DNA of 5,387 bases from Alphaproteobacteria bacterium (GTDB lineage Bacteria > Pseudomonadota > Alphaproteobacteria > UBA8366), in assembly GCA_018665505.1 (NCBI GenBank), contig JABJCS010000074.1, positions 1 through 5,387 on the forward strand. The letters are read 5' to 3'. The notes under the pieces are model-generated. The model was not told the DNA's origin and made no database searches. It saw only the letters and a list, made by a program, of their open reading frames with translations. Positions within the stretch are counted from its first letter, which is position 1; every line of letters begins with the position of its first letter. A program made the position numbers and the translations under genes. Of this stretch, positions 1 through 5,387 are shown piece after piece.

Positions 1-80
1 TGCTGTGTCATAGCGATAGTAAGGTGAAGTTTGCGTTTTACAGGCCGGAAATTCACGCCTGATGTTTAATCCGTGTGGCC

Positions 81-112
81 AAGTCCGCTCCGTCTTTGTA
101 AAGTCCGCGCCG
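81..112 (+). repeat. Tandem-spaced direct repeat just upstream of the Uup gene
   Basis: Two 12-bp copies, AAGTCCGCTCCG at 81-92 and AAGTCCGCGCCG at 101-112, match at 11 of 12 positions and start exactly 20 bp apart, about two helical turns. The second copy abuts the ATG at 113. No Shine-Dalgarno sequence is visible in this stretch. It could be a protein-binding site, a remnant of a small duplication, or chance. If translation instead began at the upstream ATG at 62, both copies would be coding (roughly VRSV and VKSAP). Confidence 0.4.
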
Positions 113-1921
113 ATGCCACCACCTATTCTTATTCTCCGCGATATTCAATTGACCTTCGGGGGGCCGTCGCTGCTCGAGGGCGCGGCCTTTTCCGTCTCTG
201 CAAGGGATCGGCTTTGCCTGGTTGGCCGGAACGGGTCGGGGAAATCGACGTTGCTGAAGATAGCGGCGGGGATAGTGACGCCCGACGATGGTGAAGTCTT
301 CCTGCAACCTGGAACGACGATCCGCTACTTACCGCAAGAGCCCGACTTATCCGCGCACGCAACCGTTCTGTCTTATGTCGAGGAAGGACTCGATCCCGGG
401 GTCGACCATTATCGGGGCGCGTATTTGCTGGAGCAGCTTAAGGTCAACGAGAACGCCGACCCGAGCACATTGTCCGGCGGCGAAGCGCGGCGCGCGGCCT
501 TGGCGCGCACCCTGGCGCCCGAGCCGGATATTTTGTTGCTGGATGAACCGACGAACCATCTAGATTTGCCCGCCATCGAATGGCTGGAGAGTGAGCTCTC
601 CGCCAACCGATCCGCACAAATTCTCATCAGCCACGACCGCCGGTTTCTCGAGAACTTGTCGCGGGTCACCCTGTGGCTCGATCGGGGGCATACCAAGCGG
701 CTCGACTCCGGTTTTGCGAAGTTCGAGGAATGGCGCGATCAGATTTTGGAGACCGAGGAGACCGAGCTTCACAAACTGGACCGCAAGATAGCCTCCGAGA
801 CGCAGTGGCTGCGCAAGGGAGTGACTGCGCGGCGCAAGCGCAATCAAGGCCGCTTGCGGGCGCTGTTCGATCTGCGCGATAAACGCCGCCAGCACCGGCG
901 CGCCGACGGCAATGTCGCCATGGCGGCGAGCGATGCAACGGCCTCCGGCAAACGCGTGATCGAGGCAAAGAATATCTCCAAGTCGTTCGGTGAGAACGAA
1001 GTTATTCAAGATTTTTCGATCCGTATTCAACGCGGAGACCGGGTTGGTTTCGTCGGCCCGAACGGTGCCGGGAAGACGACATTGGTGAATATGTTGATCG
1101 GCAATTTGGCATCGGATACCGGAGAGGTCCGGGAAGGCGCCAATGTAGAGATGCTGACCATCGACCAGCGCCGCGAAAGCCTCGACCCCGGCACAACGCT
1201 GCGCGACGCATTGACCGGTGGCGGCGGAGACACAGTGATGGTCGGCGGGCAGCCGCGTCACGTTGTGGGCTATATGAAGGATTTTCTGTTCGCTCCGGAA
1301 CAGCTGCGCACGCCCATCGAACGTCTGTCCGGCGGCGAGCGGGGCCGGTTGATGCTGGCACGGGCGCTCGCCAAGCCGTCTAATTTGTTGGTTTTGGATG
1401 AGCCGACCAACGATCTCGATCTGGAGACATTGGACCTGCTGCAGGAGTTACTGGCGGATTATGCCGGGACCTTGCTGCTGGTCAGCCACGACCGCGATTT
1501 CCTCGACCGTGTGGTCACGTCAACCGTGGCCTATGAAGGTGACGGTCTCTGGACCGAATATGCGGGCGGTTACTCGGATATGCTCGTGCAGCGGGGAGCG
1601 GATCTCGAGAGGTCGGACTCGGCGCCGAGCCTATCGAAAGCGGGTATGCCGGAAAAGAAACCGGCGGCGTCAGGTCCGAAGAAAAAATTGTCTTTTAATC
1701 AAAAACGCGCGCTTGAGATTTTGCCCATCCGTATGGAAGAACTGCAGAGCGCCATTTCCAGTTTGGAAGCGACACTGTCCGATACCGGACTCTACGCCCG
1801 TGACCCAAAGAAATTCGAGAAGGCCACCGCAGATCTCACCGCCCGACAATCCGAACTCGACGCCGCTGAAGAAGAGTGGCTGGAGCTGGAAGTGCTGCGC
1901 GAGGAGATCGAGGGCTCCTAG
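113..1921 (+). CDS. uup: ABC-F family ATPase, Uup type
   Basis: Soluble protein of 602 residues with two ATP-binding cassettes and no membrane segment, so not a transporter. Numbered from the ATG at 113: cassette 1 has Walker A GRNGSGKST (38-46), signature LSGGE (120-124), Walker B LLLDEP (141-146) and the switch histidine in SHD (173-175). A basic, helical inter-domain linker follows (about 215-265, including WLRKGVTARRKRNQGR), the element that in ABC-F proteins contacts ribosome-bound tRNA. Cassette 2 has GPNGAGKTT (315-323), LSGGE (405-409), LVLDEP (426-431) and SHD (458-460). A Lys-rich spacer then leads to a C-terminal coiled coil (about 524-600, starting KKLSFNQKRALEILP), the hallmark of Uup over EttA or YheS. 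Length fits E. coli Uup (about 635). Uup is linked to ribosome assembly or translation and, in E. coli, to suppression of precise transposon excision. The ATG at 113 is preferred because homology begins there; an in-frame ATG at 62 would add 17 non-conserved residues. Neither has a strong ribosome-binding site. Confidence 0.93.
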   Translation: MPPPILILRDIQLTFGGPSLLEGAAFSVSARDRLCLVGRNGSGKSTLLKIAAGIVTPDDGEVFLQPGTTIRYLPQEPDLSAHATVLSYVEEGLDPGVDHYRGAYLLEQLKVNENADPSTLSGGEARRAALARTLAPEPDILLLDEPTNHLDLPAIEWLESELSANRSAQILISHDRRFLENLSRVTLWLDRGHTKRLDSGFAKFEEWRDQILETEETELHKLDRKIASETQWLRKGVTARRKRNQGRLRALFDLRDKRRQHRRADGNVAMAASDATASGKRVIEAKNISKSFGENEVIQDFSIRIQRGDRVGFVGPNGAGKTTLVNMLIGNLASDTGEVREGANVEMLTIDQRRESLDPGTTLRDALTGGGGDTVMVGGQPRHVVGYMKDFLFAPEQLRTPIERLSGGERGRLMLARALAKPSNLLVLDEPTNDLDLETLDLLQELLADYAGTLLLVSHDRDFLDRVVTSTVAYEGDGLWTEYAGGYSDMLVQRGADLERSDSAPSLSKAGMPEKKPAASGPKKKLSFNQKRALEILPIRMEELQSAISSLEATLSDTGLYARDPKKFEKATADLTARQSELDAAEEEWLELEVLREEIEGS

Positions 1922-1928
1922 TCGATAT

Positions 1929-1963
1929 AAAAACCTCATCCAGAGCTTATCGAAGGATGAGGT
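1929..1963 (-). terminator. Probable intrinsic terminator for the leftward cupin gene; member of a dispersed hairpin repeat
   Basis: A perfect 9-bp stem joins ACCTCATCC (1933-1941) and GGATGAGGT (1955-1963) over a 13-nt loop. On the minus strand the stem runs straight into a T-tract (the A-run 1929-1933 on the + strand), the layout of a Rho-independent terminator for transcripts coming from the cupin gene. On the + strand no T-tract follows, so it is a weak terminator for uup. From memory, the 29-nt core 1934-1962 differs at only two positions from a hairpin repeat common in proteobacterial intergenic regions (CCTCATCC-TGAGCTTGTCGAA-GGATGAGG), so it may be a dispersed repeat serving as a terminator. 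Confidence 0.6.
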
Positions 1964-1974
1964 CACATATTCCT

Positions 1975-2105
1975 AAACCGTCATTCCGGGGCGCGGAGCG
2001 CACTCGGAATTACCGCCTGAGCGTTCTCAAGCGATAGGTCCATCACATGCTGAACTCAGGCCAAAAATCCGGGTTCATGCTTTGCATGCTCCGGAATGAC
2101 GGTTT
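1975..2105. repeat. REPIN-like element: two inverted REP-type units with perfect 15-bp ends
   Basis: The ends AAACCGTCATTCCGG (1975-1989) and CCGGAATGACGGTTT (2091-2105) are perfect reverse complements. Each end opens a smaller imperfect hairpin. The left one, 1983-2010, pairs ATTCCG with CGGAAT and GCGC with GCGC. The right one, 2068-2095, pairs TCCGG with CCGGA and CATGC with GCATG around TTT. This matches two REP-type units in opposite orientation separated by about 55 bp. There is no ORF of note inside and no clear target-site duplication outside, so it is non-autonomous at most. A related single unit lies at 4361-4389. It fills the gap between the convergent uup and cupin genes. Confidence 0.75.
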
Positions 2106-2115
2106 TGGGAAAGCC

Positions 2116-2448
2116 CTAATCCACGATAAACAGCTTGGCGCCCCCTTTGGTGCGGGAGCGGTGCGGCGAATCGCCGTTGTCGGAGACCTGGTAGCTCATG
2201 CCGGGTTTTAGCGTAAAAACGCGACCATCTTTGAGTTCCGAATCCATCTCGCCTTCATAAACGAACAGAATATGCCCACGGTCACACCAATGGTCCGCTA
2301 GATAATCGGCTGAGTATTCGACCCGCCGAACGCGCACGTCCTCGATGTTCAAGGTGCGCCAAAGCGCATAACCGGTATCGCCCTCGTAGCGTTCCTCCGG
2401 CACGGTGTCCCAGTCGGTCAACGTGAAGGGTAATGTCGGTATCTTCAT
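2116..2448 (-). CDS. Small single-domain cupin-fold protein
   Basis: 110-residue protein with the pattern of a compact beta-barrel cupin: YLADHWCDRGHILFVYEGEMDS (about 49-70) as the first motif region and DGRVFTLKPGMSYQVSD (74-90) as the second, followed by SPHRS with His96 and a terminal KLFIVD strand. It resembles a group that databases label as cupin-fold proteins with a conserved D-H-W-C type motif (Asp52, His53, Trp54, Cys55 here). His53, His59 and His96 are candidate metal ligands, but the classical HxH spacing is absent, so metal binding is unproven. The function of the family is unknown; small cupins often act as dioxygenases, isomerases or sensor-like proteins. The ATG at 2448 is chosen because AAGGGG lies 8 nt upstream; a GTG at 2457 would begin inside that same G-run. 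The gene diverges from the CMD-like gene across 82 bp, which suggests shared regulation, and its transcript probably ends at the hairpin 1929-1963. No signal peptide; cytoplasmic. Confidence 0.85.
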   Translation of the reverse strand: MKIPTLPFTLTDWDTVPEERYEGDTGYALWRTLNIEDVRVRRVEYSADYLADHWCDRGHILFVYEGEMDSELKDGRVFTLKPGMSYQVSDNGDSPHRSRTKGGAKLFIVD

Positions 2449-2456
2449 CTCTCGCA

Positions 2457-2462
2457 CCCCTT
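2457..2462 (-). promoter_or_regulatory. Ribosome-binding site that sets the cupin start
   Basis: On the minus strand AAGGGG ends 8 nt before the ATG at 2448. The alternative GTG at 2457-2455 uses the last G of this run as its first base, so it cannot use this site. This favours the 110-residue form. Confidence 0.55.
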
Positions 2463-2506
2463 TTCTTGGCTGTCAGTTCCGCCACTTCATTCTGTGTGGC
2501 GCCATT

Positions 2507-2534
2507 GGAGAACAATATGGACCTGAAACCATGA
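2507..2534 (+). promoter_or_regulatory. Possible ribosome-binding site plus five-codon leader ORF coupled to the CMD-like gene
   Basis: GGAG at 2507-2510 lies 6 nt before an ATG at 2517, but this ATG is out of frame with the CMD-like gene. It encodes Met-Asp-Leu-Lys-Pro and stops at the TGA 2532-2534, which overlaps the real start as ATGA (2531-2534). The GGAG is 20 nt from the ATG at 2531, too far for direct use, and nothing nearer looks like a Shine-Dalgarno sequence. Translation may therefore begin on the mini-ORF and restart at the overlapping ATG. This reading is inferred from spacing alone. Confidence 0.35.
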
Positions 2535-3118
2535 CCGACGATTCGAATCCGTCCCGTATCCCCTTCCTCTCCGTGGAAGAGGCAGAACGCATCGGCAAAG
2601 AGCACGGCGTGCCGTCCTCAATGGCGCATCTCAATGTCTTCCGGGTGATGTCTCATCATCCGGAATTGGCGGCCGCCGTCAGCAATTTACTGGCGACGCT
2701 ATTGTACAAAGGGAACAAACTCGACGAACGGCTCCGTGAGTTGATCATCATGCGCCTCGCGTGGCGTACCGGCTCGGTCTACGAATGGACCCAGCATTGG
2801 CGCGTCGCCGAACGCTTGAAGATCGACGGCGAATCGGTGGTCGCGGTGCGCGATTGGCAGAACGCTGATTGCTTGAGCGCCGCCGACAAAGCCGTACTGG
2901 CGGCGACGGATGAGACCCTTGATGACGGGCGCATCTCCGATGCGACTTGGGCCGCGTGCTGCGAACACCTCTCGAGCGAGGCCGAACGCATTGAATTGGT
3001 CCTCGCGATCTCGAACTGGCGGCTGTTCTCTGAGATGTTCCAAAGCCTACGCATCCCGTTGGAGGAAGGCGTGGACCACTGGCCGCCTGACGGGCTACCC
3101 TCGCCCGCAGCCGAATAA
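2531..3118 (+). CDS. Carboxymuconolactone decarboxylase (CMD/AhpD-like) family protein
   Basis: 195-residue, mainly helical protein of the CMD superfamily. The core is at about 45-130, with LDERLRELIIMRLAWRTGSV (64-83) followed by YEWTQHWRVAER (84-95); Glu85 and His89 occupy the place of the usual catalytic or redox motif. The AhpD CxxC pair is absent, so a thiol peroxidase-reductase role is unlikely. The C-terminal VDHWPPDGLPSP tail resembles many members of this family annotated in catabolic clusters. Gamma-carboxymuconolactone decarboxylase itself is shorter (about 130 residues) and works in protocatechuate degradation, but nothing here shows that this substrate is used. The start is the ATG at 2531, where homology begins; upstream in-frame codons back to a GTG at 2405 overlap the divergent cupin gene and look non-coding. 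The next gene follows after 24 bp on the same strand, so the two are probably co-transcribed. Confidence 0.85.
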   Translation: MTDDSNPSRIPFLSVEEAERIGKEHGVPSSMAHLNVFRVMSHHPELAAAVSNLLATLLYKGNKLDERLRELIIMRLAWRTGSVYEWTQHWRVAERLKIDGESVVAVRDWQNADCLSAADKAVLAATDETLDDGRISDATWAACCEHLSSEAERIELVLAISNWRLFSEMFQSLRIPLEEGVDHWPPDGLPSPAAE

Positions 3119-3142
3119 CCCTGACATTTGGACATATATCCC

Positions 3143-4330
3143 ATGACCAGCTCCGCGCTTTCCCTGATGCCAAACGACACCATGAAATACGGTATCTTCC
3201 TCGCTCCGTTTCACGATCTGAAGGAAAACCCGACGCAGGCGATGCAGCGCGATATGTGGCTGCTCGAATATCTCGATGAGTTAGGATATGCCGAGGCCTG
3301 GATAGGCGAGCATCATTCCGGCGGATTCGAGATTATCGCCTGCCCGGAAGTGTTTATCGCGGCAGCGGCGGAGCGGACCAAGAACATCAAGCTCGGCACC
3401 GGCGTGGTTTCCTTGCCGTATCACCATCCTTTTATGGTGGCAGGCCGGGCGACGCAGCTCGACCATATGACGCGCGGGCGCTTCATGCTCGGCGTCGGTC
3501 CCGGTGCACTGGTCGGCGATGCTTATCGCATGGGAATTGATCCGGAAGCCCAGCGCCGCATGATGAACGAATCCCTCGACGTGATCGTGAAACTGATGGA
3601 CGGCGAAACCGTCTCCATGAAGTCAGACTGGTTCGAGGCGAAGGATGCGCACCTGCAAATCCCACCTTTCACGACACCCCGCACCGAGATGGCGGTTGCC
3701 TGCGCGCGCTCGCCGTCGGGTGCGCTCGCGGCGGGCAAGCATGGTCTCGGCATGCTCTCAATCGGCGGCACGAATGATGAAGCATTGCAACATCATGCCA
3801 ATAACTGGCGCATGTGCGAGGAAGCGGCGGCGGAGAACGGCAAGACCGTCAGCCGCGAGAATTGGCGCCTCGTCACCTTAATGCACATTGCCGAGACGCG
3901 GGAGGAAGCGCGCAAGAACGTGGAGTACGGCATCGAGGAGTTCGCCACCTATTTCAAGGATATCTCGACCTTCCCGATCGTCCCGCACGAGATCGACAAC
4001 GCCTATGAATATCTGACGGAAAACCGGATCGCCGTGATCGGCACCCCGGACGACGCCATCGAGTATATCGAAACCTTGCTCGAAGGTTCCGGCGGGTTCG
4101 GCAGCCTCATGCAGCTCGCTCATAACTGGGCCGACTGGGAAGCGACCAAGCGGAACTATGAGCTGATCGCACGCTACGTGATGCCGCACTTCCAGAAATC
4201 AAACCTCGACCGCACCCACAGTTATAATTACAGCCGCGACAACAAAGAGAAGTTCCAGGGTCAGGCGGCGCAAGCGGTGCAAAGCGAGATAGAACGCTAT
4301 CAAGCGAAGAAAGGTGAAGCGGCGGAGTAG
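3143..4330 (+). CDS. LLM-class flavin-dependent monooxygenase, limonene 1,2-monooxygenase-like
   Basis: 395-residue TIM-barrel protein of the bacterial luciferase-like family, expected to oxidise an organic substrate with O2 and reduced FMN supplied by a separate reductase, in the cytoplasm. Numbered from 3143: MKYGIFLAPFH starts the barrel (14-24), AWIGEHHSGGFE carries the His-His pair (57-58) that sits at the luciferase active site, LGTGVVSLPYHHPF (84-97) and FMLGVGPGALVGDA (114-127) are flavin-site loops, ACARSPSGALAAGKHGLG is at 186-203, and VIGTPDDAIEYIETL (308-322) is the typical late helix. By memory the sequence is close to the Rhodococcus limonene 1,2-monooxygenase (LimB) group, but the natural substrate cannot be read from sequence. 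The last 45 residues are polar and Gln/Lys-rich. Start choice: ATG at 3143 has a weak TTTGGA about 10 nt upstream; a TTG at 3128 and ATGs at 3167 and 3182 are alternatives, the last right at the conserved MKYG. It follows the CMD-like gene by 24 bp. No reductase gene is visible in the window. Confidence 0.9.
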   Translation: MTSSALSLMPNDTMKYGIFLAPFHDLKENPTQAMQRDMWLLEYLDELGYAEAWIGEHHSGGFEIIACPEVFIAAAAERTKNIKLGTGVVSLPYHHPFMVAGRATQLDHMTRGRFMLGVGPGALVGDAYRMGIDPEAQRRMMNESLDVIVKLMDGETVSMKSDWFEAKDAHLQIPPFTTPRTEMAVACARSPSGALAAGKHGLGMLSIGGTNDEALQHHANNWRMCEEAAAENGKTVSRENWRLVTLMHIAETREEARKNVEYGIEEFATYFKDISTFPIVPHEIDNAYEYLTENRIAVIGTPDDAIEYIETLLEGSGGFGSLMQLAHNWADWEATKRNYELIARYVMPHFQKSNLDRTHSYNYSRDNKEKFQGQAAQAVQSEIERYQAKKGEAAE

Positions 4331-4360
4331 AGGTTAGAGCGAGCCTGCATTACCGGATCG

Positions 4361-4389
4361 TTATTCCGGGTTCGCTTTGCGCCCCGGAA
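4361..4389. repeat. Single REP-like unit in the gap between convergent genes
   Basis: The hairpin pairs TTCCGG (4364-4369) with CCGGAA (4384-4389) and CGC (4373-4375) with GCG (4379-4381) around TTT. Its reverse complement matches the left unit of the 1975-2105 element (1984-2012) at 24 of 29 positions by direct count. It also shares TCCGGGTTC and a GCTTTGC loop with the right unit (2068-2095). No T-tract follows on either strand, so it is not a standard intrinsic terminator, though it may protect the 3' ends of the flanking messages. The rest of the gap 4331-4434 shows only a short GTATC-TG-GATAC inverted repeat (4411-4422). Confidence 0.7.
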
Positions 4390-4434
4390 AAGTGGAGGCT
4401 GAGTAGTTTTGTATCTGGATACCTAATCAACCAG

Positions 4435-5387
4435 TTAGTCCACGACCGCCATGCCGCCGCCGCCGCGGGGGTCGGCCCCTCCGCGCCAGGTTCCGTCGGG
4501 AGCGATTTGGACGACATGAGCGCGCGACATGACCGGGTCGAAGCTAACCGCGCTTTGTTTCACCTCGTGCCCCATATCCGTTAATTGTCGGCAGACTGAC
4601 CCTTGCACCCGCGCTTCTGCGTGAATGGCCCCGCCCTCACAATGGATGCGGGGCACGGTCACTGCCTCGACCGGCGACATGCCGAAATCAACGATGTTGA
4701 GGATCGATTGCAGGACAGCGCTGATGATGACGCTGCCGCCCGGCGCGCCGACGACGATGGCGGGCTTGCCGTCGCGGAGCAGCATCGTCGGCACCATGCC
4801 GGTCGTGCGTGCTTTCCCGACTTTAATTGAATTGCTGCTGCCGGGATAGGGGTCGAATAGCTTCATCGAGTTGTTGTAGACGAAACCCATCCCCGGCGTG
4901 ATCACGCCCGAGCCGGTGCCGAGCGTGTGGGTGCAGGAGACCGCGTTTCCAAGTTCGTCGTAGATCGAGATATGGGTGGTGCAGGACGGAGGTTCTTCCT
5001 TGCCGTCACCGAGGAATTCGCCCGCCTTGATTTTCTCTGCCCATTCCGCCGCGCGCTCTTGCGATGCCAGCATATCGACCGGCACGTCGGCGAAGTCGGG
5101 ATCGGCGAGGTGTTCATTGCGATCCGTATGCGCCGCCGCCATAGCGCGGGCGACCAGATCGATGTGGCCTGCCGAGCCGTGGCCTTCCGCCGCCAAATCA
5201 AAATGTTCGAGTATTTGCAGCATCTGGATCAAAGTGACCCCACTGCCCGGCGGTGGGTTCGAGGAAACGTCATAGCTCCGGTAGCGGCCTTTCACCGAGT
5301 CGCCCGTCCGGGTCTTGAACTGGGCTAAATCATCCGCTGTCACGAACGAGCCGTTCGCGGATAGGTCGGCGGCGATATCGGCGGCCA
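4435..5387 (-). CDS. Gamma-glutamyltransferase-family Ntn hydrolase, C-terminal part (5' end outside window)
   Basis: The frame stays open to the right edge, giving 316 visible residues of a protein normally about 530-580 long; the N-terminal part, including the usual substrate-binding arginine, is missing. Family proteins are made as a precursor that cleaves itself before a threonine, which becomes the nucleophile of the small subunit. Here that is the first Thr of CTTHISIYDELGNAV (codon 4980-4978), giving a 181-residue small subunit against about 190 in E. coli. The large-subunit end shows the typical GSFVTADDLAQF and PPPGSGVTLIQMLQIL segments. The oxyanion glycines are in GAPGGSVI (PGGS at 4743-4732). 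Against E. coli GGT, Thr409 is kept, but Asn411 is Gly, Gln430 is Ser, Asp433 is Leu and Ser462-Ser463 are Thr-Gly, and the lid loop is about 10 residues shorter. Gamma-glutamyl specificity is therefore doubtful. Related folds include CapD, oxamate hydrolase HpxW and cephalosporin acylases. Location (periplasm or cytoplasm) cannot be judged without the N-terminus. The gene is convergent with the monooxygenase gene. Confidence 0.9.
   Translation of the reverse strand, partial: AADIAADLSANGSFVTADDLAQFKTRTGDSVKGRYRSYDVSSNPPPGSGVTLIQMLQILEHFDLAAEGHGSAGHIDLVARAMAAAHTDRNEHLADPDFADVPVDMLASQERAAEWAEKIKAGEFLGDGKEEPPSCTTHISIYDELGNAVSCTHTLGTGSGVITPGMGFVYNNSMKLFDPYPGSSNSIKVGKARTTGMVPTMLLRDGKPAIVVGAPGGSVIISAVLQSILNIVDFGMSPVEAVTVPRIHCEGGAIHAEARVQGSVCRQLTDMGHEVKQSAVSFDPVMSRAHVVQIAPDGTWRGGADPRGGGGMAVVD

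Noticed and set aside
3..62. Open frame from the left edge ending in TGA at 60-62 (…KVKFAFYRPEIHA), possibly the tail of an upstream gene
   Set aside because: Only about 20 codons are visible, no family can be recognised, and a stop-free run this short is likely by chance.
37..70. TTTACA (37-42) and TTTAAT (65-70) as a uup promoter
   Set aside because: The spacing of 22 bp is too long for a housekeeping promoter and the elements are weak.
62..112. ATG at 62 as the uup start
   Set aside because: It adds 17 residues with no resemblance to the family N-terminus and lacks a well-placed ribosome-binding site; the ATG at 113 fits homology better.
560..1261. Long open frame on the minus strand within uup (233 codons)
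   Set aside because: It is fully antisense to the conserved uup reading frame, matches no family I recognise, and is expected from GC-biased codons.
1975..2105. Classical MITE or insertion sequence remnant with target-site duplication
   Set aside because: No matching flanking duplication was seen and there is no coding remnant; the paired-hairpin build fits REP-type units better.
2405..2530. Extended N-terminus of the CMD-like gene from a GTG at 2405
   Set aside because: It overlaps the divergent cupin coding start and ribosome-binding site, and the extra 42 residues are not family-like.
4364..4389. Intrinsic terminator for the monooxygenase or the GGT-family gene
   Set aside because: The hairpin has no T-tract on either strand; it is better explained as a copy of the REP-like repeat.
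4927..5328. Plus-strand open frame of 133 codons opposite the GGT-family gene
   Set aside because: It lies antisense to a clearly conserved protein and shows no recognisable domain.

Overview
The window looks like chromosomal DNA from a moderately GC-rich proteobacterium, most likely an alphaproteobacterium. This is inferred from the gene families and the types of intergenic repeat; no rRNA or other taxonomic marker is present. It holds five genes: four complete and one cut by the right edge. No tRNA, rRNA, CRISPR array, integrase or transposase was seen.

Layout from left to right. (1) An ABC-F ATPase of the Uup type on the + strand (113-1921), with a 20-bp-period direct repeat immediately before its start. 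(2) A 194-bp gap between convergent genes. It contains a hairpin with a T-tract on the minus strand (a probable terminator for the gene to its right) and a 131-bp element with perfect 15-bp inverted ends, built like a pair of inverted REP units. (3) A small cupin-fold protein on the minus strand (2116-2448). (4) Divergent from it, a probable two-gene + strand operon: a carboxymuconolactone decarboxylase (CMD)-like protein (2531-3118), then, 24 bp later, a luciferase-like flavin monooxygenase of the limonene-monooxygenase-like group (3143-4330). (5) A 104-bp convergent gap with a third, single copy of the REP-like repeat. (6) The C-terminal part of a gamma-glutamyltransferase-family Ntn hydrolase on the minus strand (4435 to beyond 5387).

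How the genes may work together. Uup is a housekeeping-type translation or ribosome factor and is probably unrelated to the rest. The cupin, the CMD-like protein and the flavin monooxygenase share one divergent regulatory region of 82 bp and plausibly belong to one small oxidative catabolic module of unknown substrate. No flavin reductase is encoded nearby, so reduced FMN would have to come from elsewhere. The GGT-family enzyme is convergent to this module and need not be linked to it. It keeps the catalytic threonine and the oxyanion glycines, but most of the residues that hold the gamma-glutamyl group in E. coli GGT are replaced, so its substrate is probably not a standard gamma-glutamyl compound.

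Most noteworthy are the REP-like repeat family placed in both convergent gaps, the altered pocket of the GGT homologue, and a five-codon ORF whose stop overlaps the start of the CMD-like gene. I see no clear evidence of a wholly new defence or mobile system.
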